From: Candidatus Rubrivivax defluviihabitans
GTDB lineage: Bacteria; Pseudomonadota; Gammaproteobacteria; Burkholderiales; Burkholderiaceae_C
Reading direction: 5' to 3'
Length of the DNA: 12,009 bases
Assembly (NCBI GenBank): GCA_016709385.1
Contig: JADJMW010000017.1
Coordinates: 1-12,009, forward strand
The position numbers were made by a program, and so were the translations under genes. Below the pieces are notes generated by a model. The model did no database searches, was not told the DNA's origin, and was given only the letters and a program-made list of their open reading frames with translations. Below, piece after piece: positions 6,850 through 11,946 of the stretch. Positions within the stretch are counted from its first letter, which is position 1. The number at the start of each line of letters is the position of its first letter.

Positions 6850-7532
6850 TCCCGATATTCGCAGGCTTCGATCAACGCGAGGAAGCCGGCTACCACGCCT
6901 TCACGTCCAGCGTGCTTGAACACGCATCGGCGCCGTTCACCGTCACGCCGTTGCACCTGCCGCTGTTCCGCAGCTTCTATGCGCCGGGTGTGCGCGACGG
7001 GTCCAATGCGTTCGTCTACACCCGTTTCCTGATCCCGTTCCTGCAGGGCTACACCGGCAGCGCGATATTCTGCGACGGCTCGGACATGCTCCTACGGGCA
7101 GACATCGCAGAGCTATGGGCTCTGCGCGACCCATACAAGCCGGTTCAGGTCGTGAAGCATGACTACCGCACACGCTGGCCGCGGAAGTATCTCGGCACGA
7201 AGATGGAAGCGCCGAATGAGGACTACCCACGCAAGCAATGGTCTAGCGTGATGATCCTGAATTGCATGCACATGTCATGGCGGAAGATCACGCCGGAGTC
7301 GGTGCAGCAGATGACCGGCGCGGAACTGCACCAGTTCTCGTGGCTGGCCGACGATCAGATCGGAGAACTGCCGAAGGTCTGGAACTGGCTTGCGGACGAG
7401 GATGGTCCGAACCCAGATGCCAAACTGCTGCATTGGACGGCAGGCATTCCGCTTATTCCGCAGCATTCCGAAGTCGCGCATGCTGACGAGTATTGGCGGC
7501 AGTGCGCGCGGATGAACCACGTCACGGATTGA
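6846..7532 (+). CDS. Second GT8-like glycosyltransferase (DGSD type)
   Basis: A 228-residue soluble GT-A-like protein. 'AFVYTRFLIPFLQGYTGSAI' (55-74) leads to the metal-site strand 'FCDGSDMLLRADIAELW' (75-91), where the acidic pair is spaced Asp77-x-x-Asp80 rather than a strict DXD. 'QWSSVMILNC' (131-140) occupies the acceptor-strand position and 'LLHWTAGIPLI' (194-204) supplies the late His and Gly. I recognise this arrangement from uncharacterised phage and bacterial 'glycosyltransferase' proteins distant from GT8. The start overlaps the SDR stop as ATGA, making this the fifth gene of the overlapping run. It shares only weak motif-level similarity with the first GT8-like gene, so a recent duplication is unlikely and a different sugar or acceptor is probable. 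Confidence 0.78.
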   Translation: MIPIFAGFDQREEAGYHAFTSSVLEHASAPFTVTPLHLPLFRSFYAPGVRDGSNAFVYTRFLIPFLQGYTGSAIFCDGSDMLLRADIAELWALRDPYKPVQVVKHDYRTRWPRKYLGTKMEAPNEDYPRKQWSSVMILNCMHMSWRKITPESVQQMTGAELHQFSWLADDQIGELPKVWNWLADEDGPNPDAKLLHWTAGIPLIPQHSEVAHADEYWRQCARMNHVTD

Positions 7533-7537
7533 ACTTT

Positions 7538-7720
7538 ATGATTGAATACTGGGATTTCTTTAATTCAGGCTACGAATCACCACCCAACGGGATGGGCATG
7601 GCAACAACGTTGCCGGTTGAAAATGATAGAGATTTGGTGAAAGAACTACACGATGCGGTCGAAAGCGTGACTGCAGAAAAGGTAAAGCCTATTGCAAAGG
7701 CGCGCATGGGTTTTTTATAA
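7538..7720 (+). CDS. 60-residue AT-rich protein of unknown function
   Basis: A 60-residue acidic protein opening 'MIEYWDFFNSGYESPPNGMG' and ending 'AKARMGFL'. The frame is open upstream to 7493, but the ATG at 7538 is chosen because it follows the previous TGA (7530-7532) by 5 bases and the earlier part reads through the end of the transferase gene. No good ribosome-binding site is seen. Codon choice is clearly more AT-rich than in the genes around it (many aaa, gaa, att, ttt codons). The C-terminal '…R-M-G-F-L' resembles short endings I have seen in small phage structural-region proteins. The last codons contain a candidate promoter (TTGCAA…TATAAT) for what follows. I cannot assign a function. 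Confidence 0.6.
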   Translation: MIEYWDFFNSGYESPPNGMGMATTLPVENDRDLVKELHDAVESVTAEKVKPIAKARMGFL

Positions 7721-7721
7721 T
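7692..7721 (+). promoter_or_regulatory. Candidate sigma-70 promoter P1
   Basis: TTGCAA (7692-7697, 4 of 6 to consensus) lies 18 bases before a perfect TATAAT (7716-7721). The -10 spans the TAA stop of the 60-residue gene. Transcription would begin near 7728 and run into the hairpin terminator at 7749-7805, giving a transcript of about 75-80 bases. In a GC-rich genome a perfect -10 is unlikely by chance, but the -35 is weak. Confidence 0.45.
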
Positions 7722-7727
7722 GTAGCG

Positions 7728-7805
7728 GCTCCACGAAGATCGCCACTCCCGCCAGATGTCAGGTTCGTCCCGCGAAGTCGGTGCCTGCTCTGGCGGTTTC
7801 CTTTT
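7728..7805 (+). ncRNA. Candidate phage small RNA
   Basis: The interval between candidate promoter P1 and the terminator tail has no convincing open frame but contains a nested hairpin occupying most of its length. If P1 is active the product would be a roughly 78-nucleotide RNA with an unpaired 5' end (about 7728-7748) and the structured 3' terminator stem, the layout of many bacterial regulatory RNAs. This is inferred from promoter, fold and terminator only. No known RNA family is recognised. Confidence 0.3.
7749..7805 (+). terminator. Rho-independent terminator with extended nested hairpin
   Basis: CCGCCAGA (7749-7756) pairs with TCTGGCGG (7789-7796). Inside, CAGG (7760-7763) pairs with CCTG (7784-7787), and TTCG (7764-7767) with CGAA (7773-7776). 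The tail is TTTCCTTTT (7797-7805), an interrupted U-tract. It would end transcription from the sugar cassette and from candidate promoter P1, separating both from the adaptor operon. Confidence 0.65.
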
Positions 7806-7809
7806 GGCG

Positions 7810-7837
7810 TTGACTAGACGCTAGGTTTTGCTACATT
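7810..7837 (+). promoter_or_regulatory. Candidate extended -10 promoter P2 for the adaptor-tail operon
   Basis: TTGACT (7810-7815, 5 of 6) is separated by 16 bases from TACATT (7832-7837, 4 of 6), and TGC directly before the -10 gives an extended -10 element. It sits just after the terminator and before the adaptor gene, with transcription expected from about 7844. Placement between a terminator and the next operon supports it. Confidence 0.5.
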
Positions 7838-7843
7838 AGAGTT

Positions 7844-7915
7844 ATCTGCCGATAGTCCCACTCGGGACCGGCTTCGCGCAATGCGGGGCTGATAGGCCCC
7901 GACAAAGGGGCCTCA
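7844..7915 (+). promoter_or_regulatory. Structured leader with mutually exclusive hairpins over the adaptor ribosome-binding site
   Basis: A first hairpin pairs GCCG (7848-7851) with CGGC (7869-7872) and GTCCC (7855-7859) with GGGAC (7864-7868), with an ATA bulge. Then one segment, GGCCCC (7895-7900), can pair either backwards or forwards. In form A, CGGGGC (7884-7889) pairs with GCCCCG (7896-7901). In form B, AGGCCCC (7894-7900) pairs with GGGGCCT (7907-7913). Form B hides the AAGGGG ribosome-binding site (7905-7910) that lies 5 bases before the ATG at 7916; form A leaves it free. This is the geometry of a translational switch or autogenous operator. No ligand-binding core of a known riboswitch is recognised. 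Confidence 0.5.
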
Positions 7916-8497
7916 ATGGCGATTGCGACATACGGCCAGTTAAAAACCGCGGTAGCGACCTGGCTCAAGCGCTCGGACCTGACCGACATCATCCCCGACT
8001 TCATCGGGCTCGCAGAGTCGAATATCCGTCGTGACGTGCGCTGCCGTGCGATGGAACAGATCGCCACTGGCACACTGGCGGCGACAACGCTGGCGCTGCC
8101 GACACGGTTCCTTGAAGCGCGGAATGTGGCGCTGGACGGCTACCCGCAGAAGTACATCACGCCGCAGGAATACGCGCAGCAAGAGGACTGCAACTCGGGA
8201 AACTTCACCATCAAGGGTGAACTGTTTTACTTCCAATCGTCCACGGCCACCTACAGCATTGACTATTGGCAGGCGTTCGCGGCTTTCGCAGATGACGGCG
8301 ACACGAACTGGTTGCTGACCAATGCATGCGAAATCTACCTGTGGGGCGCACTGGCCGAGGCCAAGACCTATATCGAAGGCGACCCGTCCAAAGAACTAGC
8401 CTTCTATGCGAAGGCCGTATCGAGGTTGCGGCAGTCCGAGATGCAGGCGCGCTTTCCTGGGCCGCTGATCGTCAGGCATGACGGGATGACAGTATGA
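7916..8497 (+). CDS. Head-tail adaptor protein, SU10-like
   Basis: A 193-residue protein opening 'MAIATYGQLKTAVATWLKRS' and then 'DLTDIIPDFIGLAESNIRRD'. This early 'ygdLk.aVa.WL.RsDlt..IPdFI.LAE..I.Rdlr' pattern is the hallmark of the SU10-type phage adaptor family, a mostly helical connector that sits under the portal and joins it to the tail. The middle holds beta-rich 'GELFYFQSSTATYSIDYWQA' and the C-terminal half returns to helix ('ACEIYLWGALAEAKTYIEGD'), as in known adaptors. It is the first gene after the promoter and leader region and has an AAGGGG ribosome-binding site that is contained in an alternative hairpin. The end overlaps the next gene as ATGA. The SU10-like capsid in the same window supports this call. 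Confidence 0.85.
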   Translation: MAIATYGQLKTAVATWLKRSDLTDIIPDFIGLAESNIRRDVRCRAMEQIATGTLAATTLALPTRFLEARNVALDGYPQKYITPQEYAQQEDCNSGNFTIKGELFYFQSSTATYSIDYWQAFAAFADDGDTNWLLTNACEIYLWGALAEAKTYIEGDPSKELAFYAKAVSRLRQSEMQARFPGPLIVRHDGMTV

Positions 8498-8772
8498 GCA
8501 CATACATCGAATCGTTCGATCTGGTCAATGATTCCACGTTCGGCAAGCGGTTGCAGATGGCGATGTGGATCGGCGCGGCGGCCATCCTGGCTAACGCTCA
8601 GTCGTCGGCCGGCGCCAAGACCTTTGCGCGCAATCAACTCAAGGGGCCGGCAGATACCGACCTGGCGCGCCGGCTGGCGATCAGGTGCGCCGCGTCAGGG
8701 ATCGAGAAGACTTCGACAGACGCCGAGATTCAAGCCGTGGTCAACACCATGATCGCTGAGTTGATCGCCTGA
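8494..8772 (+). CDS. Small conserved phage protein between adaptor and tail genes
   Basis: A 92-residue helical protein whose start overlaps the adaptor stop (ATGA). The pattern 'FDLVNDSTFGKRLQMAMWIG' near the start followed by 'ARNQLKGP' and, near the end, 'TDAEIQAVVNTMIAEL' matches a small family common in the head-tail regions of many phages, which carries '…nDpaF..Rv..A…A' and 'sDadI…v'. The biochemical role is unproven, and it is likely virion-associated or an assembly helper. There is no membrane segment. Its last base is shared with the start of the next gene (TGATG), so translation is coupled through the operon. Confidence 0.7.
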   Translation: MSTYIESFDLVNDSTFGKRLQMAMWIGAAAILANAQSSAGAKTFARNQLKGPADTDLARRLAIRCAASGIEKTSTDAEIQAVVNTMIAELIA

Positions 8773-10235
8773 TGCTGACGTTCCTGCCAGATGCGCTAGA
8801 CATTGCGCCCGAGGTGCTGCAGGCAGTATCTGCGGTGCCGACGCTGCGCGGGTACGGCACGCCACCGAGCGGCATTGATCTAGGGGTGGCGGCTCTGTCG
8901 GGCACGTCATTGGGCGGCGCGCTGCTGTATACCCTGAGCGGCGGCACGCGCACCATCGTCGGCAGCGCGGCCAAGCTGGAAGAGGCTGGCGCCACGACAT
9001 GGACCGATGTCACGCGGACGGCTAGCGCATATTCCGTGGGCGCTAATCGCTGGCGCTTTGCGCAGTTCGGCAATACGTCGCTGGCAATCAACCTCGCTAC
9101 CGTGCTGCAGCAATCGGCCAGCGGCGCATTCGCGGACGTTGCTAATGCACCTAAAGCTGCACTAATGGAGGCGGCTAGTGGTTTTGTGATGCTCGCGAAC
9201 ACTGATGACGCCAGCCTGAGCATCGCGGGCGGACCAAACGCTGCGCAGGAGCATCGTTGGTGGTGCTCGCAGATATTCAATCCGACAGGCACCTGGGCGC
9301 CGAGCGTCAGCACGCAAGCGACCACGGGCCTGCTTGTCGAAACGCCGGGCGCTATCACTGCTCTGCGCCGGCTGCAAAGCGAGATCGTGGCCTACAAAGC
9401 GAAGTCGATCTATGTCGCTCGCTACGTCGGAAGCCCGGTCGTGTGGCAGTTTCAATGCGTGTCCACCGATATCGGGTGTTCATCGCATGAGGCGGTGGTA
9501 GCTGCTGGCACGGTGCACTATTTCGTCGGTGACGACGACATCTATGCGTTCGACGGGTCGCGGCCGGTGTCTATCGGCAAGGGCATCAAGGAATGGTTCT
9601 TTGCGCGACTGAATCGGACCTACATCAGCAGCATCAGGGCAATTCACGATCGGGTCAACTCGCGTATCTATTGGTTCTACCCGACCACATCGGCGGCGCT
9701 CACGTCGTGCCTTGTCTATCACTATGACACCCAGCGATGGGGGCACTTCGACCTGACCATCACTGACGTGCTTGAGTCGATCACGTCGGCAATCACGTAT
9801 GACACGTTCGCGGACAAGTTCGGCACCAGCATTCAATACGATCAGATCCCCACGGACATCAGTTACAACAGTCCGTATTGGAATGCGGCGACTCCGGTCC
9901 TGAGCTACATCAGCACCGCGGACAAGATCACCGGCCTATCCGGCACGGCGTCCGGCGCCAGCATGACGACGGGATGGTATGGGTCCGAAGATGTCGTCAC
10001 GGTCTGCACCCGAGTGCGGCCACGCTACCGCACAAAGCCAAGCGCGGCAACGATCACCCCGGCGGCCACATTTGACCTGGGCGGGACCGTTCGGTATGGC
10101 GCCACGTCGTCGATCAACGGCGACCGTTTCGACGTGCTGCAGGCCGGCAGGTATCACCGATTCGCGCTCACGTTCGCTGGCGGGGTGGAAATCGAGGCGC
10201 TGGTGCCTACGCTCAAGCCGCAGGGGTTGGAATGA
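8772..10235 (+). CDS. Large tail protein, probable nozzle/hub (beta-propeller-like)
   Basis: A 487-residue beta-rich protein. Repeated strand segments such as 'ANRWRFAQFGNTSLAINLAT', 'HYFVGDDDIYAFDGSRPVSI', 'RVNSRIYWFYPTTSA' and 'CLVYHYDTQRWGHFDL' have the look of propeller blades. The set 'DDIYaFDGsrp.pIGkgI.eWFF', '.a.hDRvNSRIyWfYp' and 'Vy.y.t.rWg' is typical of a widespread protein encoded just after the adaptor in podovirus-like phages, probably the equivalent of tail nozzle or stabilisation proteins (P22 gp10-like or T7 nozzle-like). It would extend the connector and gate DNA exit. It starts at the TGATG overlap with the previous gene and ends in an ATGA that opens a short frame (10232). 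No frame damage is seen inside it. Confidence 0.72.
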   Translation: MLTFLPDALDIAPEVLQAVSAVPTLRGYGTPPSGIDLGVAALSGTSLGGALLYTLSGGTRTIVGSAAKLEEAGATTWTDVTRTASAYSVGANRWRFAQFGNTSLAINLATVLQQSASGAFADVANAPKAALMEAASGFVMLANTDDASLSIAGGPNAAQEHRWWCSQIFNPTGTWAPSVSTQATTGLLVETPGAITALRRLQSEIVAYKAKSIYVARYVGSPVVWQFQCVSTDIGCSSHEAVVAAGTVHYFVGDDDIYAFDGSRPVSIGKGIKEWFFARLNRTYISSIRAIHDRVNSRIYWFYPTTSAALTSCLVYHYDTQRWGHFDLTITDVLESITSAITYDTFADKFGTSIQYDQIPTDISYNSPYWNAATPVLSYISTADKITGLSGTASGASMTTGWYGSEDVVTVCTRVRPRYRTKPSAATITPAATFDLGGTVRYGATSSINGDRFDVLQAGRYHRFALTFAGGVEIEALVPTLKPQGLE

Positions 10236-10291
10236 GGCGCGTCACTCCGCAGCCGATCCTGCCGCGACATGGGCGAGAACTGGCGGCTTGA
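10232..10291 (+). pseudogene. 19-codon start segment, probable N-terminus of the following gene in another frame
   Basis: ATG at 10232 overlaps the preceding stop (ATGA) and has AGGGG (10222-10226) 5 bases upstream, the best translation start in the area. It reads 'MRRVTPQPILPRHGRELAA' and then TGA (10289-10291). Moving one base forward at that stop gives 'EVLRLLREYSDAINQAADHR' in the next gene's frame, making one smooth amphipathic helix. The simplest reading is that this is the true N-terminus of the following protein, separated by a single extra base in the sequence or joined by +1 recoding. A free-standing 19-residue peptide is less likely. Confidence 0.5.
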
Positions 10292-10625
10292 GGTGCTGAG
10301 GCTGCTGCGCGAGTATTCGGACGCGATCAACCAAGCGGCAGATCATCGGCTTTCTGAGTTCGTGGCGATCACCACGACCTACACGGCCGGCGAGAACGAT
10401 CACGTCATTCTGTGCGCTCCGTCGGCGCCGTTCACTCTGACCATTCCGGCAGCGTCAGTAATGCGAAACAAGCGAATCGTCGTCAAGCGCAGCAACAACA
10501 CGACGCACACGATCACCGTTCAATCCACGAGCGGGAACATTGACGACGCGGCGACTTCTACGCTCACGACGGCGCACCAGGCGCGAGAGTTCTTTTCCGA
10601 CGGCGCCGACTGGCACCTGATTTGA
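10269..10625 (+). CDS. Small beta-rich appendage-like virion protein
   Basis: As an uninterrupted frame this encodes 118 residues. Residues 4-30 form a helix ('RLEVLRLLREYSDAINQAAD') and residues about 36-118 form a beta domain: 'TTYTAGENDHVILCAPSA', 'FTLTIPAASVMRNKRIVVKR', 'HTITVQSTSGNIDDAATSTL', and an ending 'FFSDGADWHLI'. This '…tyta..nD..Il…a.ftitlPaA..v..k.i.vKr…iti.s..g.idd…l….e…f.SDGa.WhlI' pattern is a recurrent domain at the ends of phage fibres and tail or head appendages. The ATG at 10269 has no ribosome-binding site, so real translation probably begins at 10232 in another frame and reaches this one by a frame change. The next gene starts 8 bases after its stop. Confidence 0.65.
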   Translation: MGENWRLEVLRLLREYSDAINQAADHRLSEFVAITTTYTAGENDHVILCAPSAPFTLTIPAASVMRNKRIVVKRSNNTTHTITVQSTSGNIDDAATSTLTTAHQAREFFSDGADWHLI

Positions 10626-10633
10626 GGCACATC

Positions 10634-11740
10634 ATGGCAAATCCATACGGTTACGGACAGTCCCCAATGCAGGGGTATGGCTACTACGAGCAGCAGACCC
10701 CGGCTGGTTCGTTCGCGGCGGCAAATCAGCAGGGCGCGCGAGCGTTCGGTGCCAATGCCTACAACACCAACAACCCGTACATCGGGCAGCAGTCGCAGGG
10801 CATCCAAGGGGCGCCTGGCGTTATGCAGTACGCGCAGGGCGCGCAGTACAACAACCCGTATCTGGGGCAGCAAAGCGAGCGCAGCCAGAACGCAGGCCAG
10901 AACGCCTATGCCGGCCCGAATCAGTATCTCGAGGGCGCTATCGGCCGCGCGACGGGCGACATGCAGCGCAGCTTCAAGCAGACCGTGGTGCCGGAACTGG
11001 ACCGCATGGCGCAGCAGTCCGGCAGCTTCGGCAACTCTGGCGTGCAGCAAGTGCAGAACGAGGCGTACCGCGACCTGGGAGAGAACATCGGCAACGTGTC
11101 GAACCAGATGCGTATGCAGGACTACACGACACAGCAAGGGCTAGCGGAGTCGGCGCTCAATCGCGGACAGGCGAACAACCAATTCAACGCTGGTCTGTCG
11201 GCGAACGATCTGTCTCGCAACCTGGCCGGCGGGTATCAGGGCAACGCGCAGAACAACAACTATCTTATGCAAGGCGCGATGTTCGACGCCGGGAACAACC
11301 TGCAAGGGCAGATGTTCAATTCCACGCTCGGCAACAACGACCTGACGCGGAATTCCAATCTTGCGCAGGGGCAGGGGCAGTTCAATACCGGCGCGCTGAA
11401 CACAAACAGCATGTTCAACGCCGGGAACATGAATCAGAACAGCATGTTCAACTCCGGGCAGGGAAATGCCATGAACATGTTCAACGCTGGCGCCGGCAAC
11501 AACATGCTGGAGAACTACCGGACGCGGCAGCAGAACCAGGGGCAGTTCGACGCGAACCTTGGCAACAACCGATATCAGTTCGATCAGTCGCTCGGCAGCC
11601 AGAACCGGCAATTCGACGCCACGCTCGGACAGAACGCATACCAGTTCGATCAGAACCTTGACCGTGGCATCTGGAATGACAACATGGGTTGGGCGAATAC
11701 CGGGTTCAATAACACCATGAACCTGATGAACAACGCATAG
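10634..11740 (+). CDS. Asn/Gln-rich virion protein with 11-residue repeats (C-terminus frame-disrupted)
   Basis: A 368-residue frame starting at ATG 10634, preceded by TGAGG (10623-10627) at 6 bases. A TTG start 12 bases earlier is possible but not needed. Residues 1-95 are low-complexity G/Y/Q/N/A, with two copies of 'NNPYxGQQS' (46-54 and 73-81). Residues about 98-170 are a conserved-looking helical part containing 'TVVPELDRMAQQSGSFGNSG' and 'AYRDLGENIGNVSNQMRMQD', which resembles internal or tail-associated proteins of podovirus-like phages. From residue 183 to the end the chain is sixteen complete 11-residue repeats plus ten residues. No enzyme motif is visible. The role may be an ejected or tail-lumen protein, by analogy only. 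The frame stops at TAG 11738, but homologous-looking C-terminal sequence continues in other frames to 11937, so this gene is probably truncated here. Confidence 0.72.
   Translation: MANPYGYGQSPMQGYGYYEQQTPAGSFAAANQQGARAFGANAYNTNNPYIGQQSQGIQGAPGVMQYAQGAQYNNPYLGQQSERSQNAGQNAYAGPNQYLEGAIGRATGDMQRSFKQTVVPELDRMAQQSGSFGNSGVQQVQNEAYRDLGENIGNVSNQMRMQDYTTQQGLAESALNRGQANNQFNAGLSANDLSRNLAGGYQGNAQNNNYLMQGAMFDAGNNLQGQMFNSTLGNNDLTRNSNLAQGQGQFNTGALNTNSMFNAGNMNQNSMFNSGQGNAMNMFNAGAGNNMLENYRTRQQNQGQFDANLGNNRYQFDQSLGSQNRQFDATLGQNAYQFDQNLDRGIWNDNMGWANTGFNNTMNLMNNA
11180..11737 (+). repeat. 33-bp-periodic coding repeat: sixteen 11-residue units plus a 10-residue remnant
   Basis: Starting at residue 183 of the 10634-11740 product the protein divides without gaps into 11-residue units. 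Examples are QFNAGLSANDL, MFDAGNNLQGQ, MFNSTLGNNDL, MFNAGNMNQNS, QFDANLGNNRY, QFDQSLGSQNR, QFDATLGQNAY and QFDQNLDRGIW. The core is [Q/M]-F-[N/D] at positions 1-3, with Leu often at position 6. Units are diverged at DNA level. Eleven-residue periodicity fits hendecad helical coils, which wind in the opposite sense to heptad coils. Confidence 0.85.
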
Positions 11741-11744
11741 CTAA

Positions 11745-11937
11745 CGGGCCGGCGGGGTGGAGTCAACGCTGACGACGGCCGAGCAGGACGCCCCGAGCCA
11801 ACTACTGGCAGCAGTTCGCAAACGCCGGCAACGCAGCCGGCGGGCAGGGCGGCACGGCCACCAACTCGCAGAACATGCAGGGCAATCCGTACCTAGGCGC
11901 GTGGGCCGGGTGGAACATGTTTGCACCGAAGCCTTAA
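11745..11937 (+). pseudogene. Out-of-frame C-terminal continuation of the repeat protein
   Basis: Past the TAG at 11738, coding-like sequence continues in shifted frames. Frame 0 (codons from 11745 to about 11799) gives '…TLTTAEQDAPS' with almost all third positions G or C. Frame 1 from 11800 gives 'NYWQQFANAGNAAGGQ' and later 'MQGNPYLGAWAGWNMF', ending at TAA 11935-11937. The N-P-Y-L-G element and N/Q/G-rich composition match the preceding protein, and the next gene begins only 9 bases later with a good ribosome-binding site. No start codon with a ribosome-binding site is available, so it is not an independent gene. Frame 0 is closed upstream by TAA 11742 and frame 1 by TGA 11770, so more than one indel is required. 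Confidence 0.6.
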
Positions 11938-11946
11938 GGACAGACC

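Larger units (their letters stand above)
7718..7838. repeat. Long-spaced inverted repeat TAATGTAGC / GCTACATTA
   Basis: TAATGTAGC at 7718-7726 is the exact reverse complement of GCTACATTA at 7830-7838. With one mismatch the arms extend to 7716-7726 and 7830-7840 (10 of 11). The 103 bases between contain the terminator hairpin. Each arm overlaps the -10 of one candidate promoter (7716-7721 and 7832-7837). It could be paired binding sites for one regulator, or a closing helix for a structured RNA in read-through transcripts. Confidence 0.5.

Noticed and set aside
7728..7805. Possible tRNA suggested by a GGTTCG stretch inside the hairpin
   Set aside because: No cloverleaf, acceptor stem or anticodon arm can be drawn, and the segment folds instead into a terminator-like nested hairpin.
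10520..11137. Minus-strand 205-codon open frame opposite the repeat protein gene
   Set aside because: Shadow of the Gln/Asn-rich plus-strand gene (Leu/Val/Arg-rich), with no start signals or domain.
11738..11800. Simple stop-codon read-through of the TAG at 11738
   Set aside because: The in-frame continuation is Arg/Gly-rich and not protein-like, while the plausible continuation lies in other frames.
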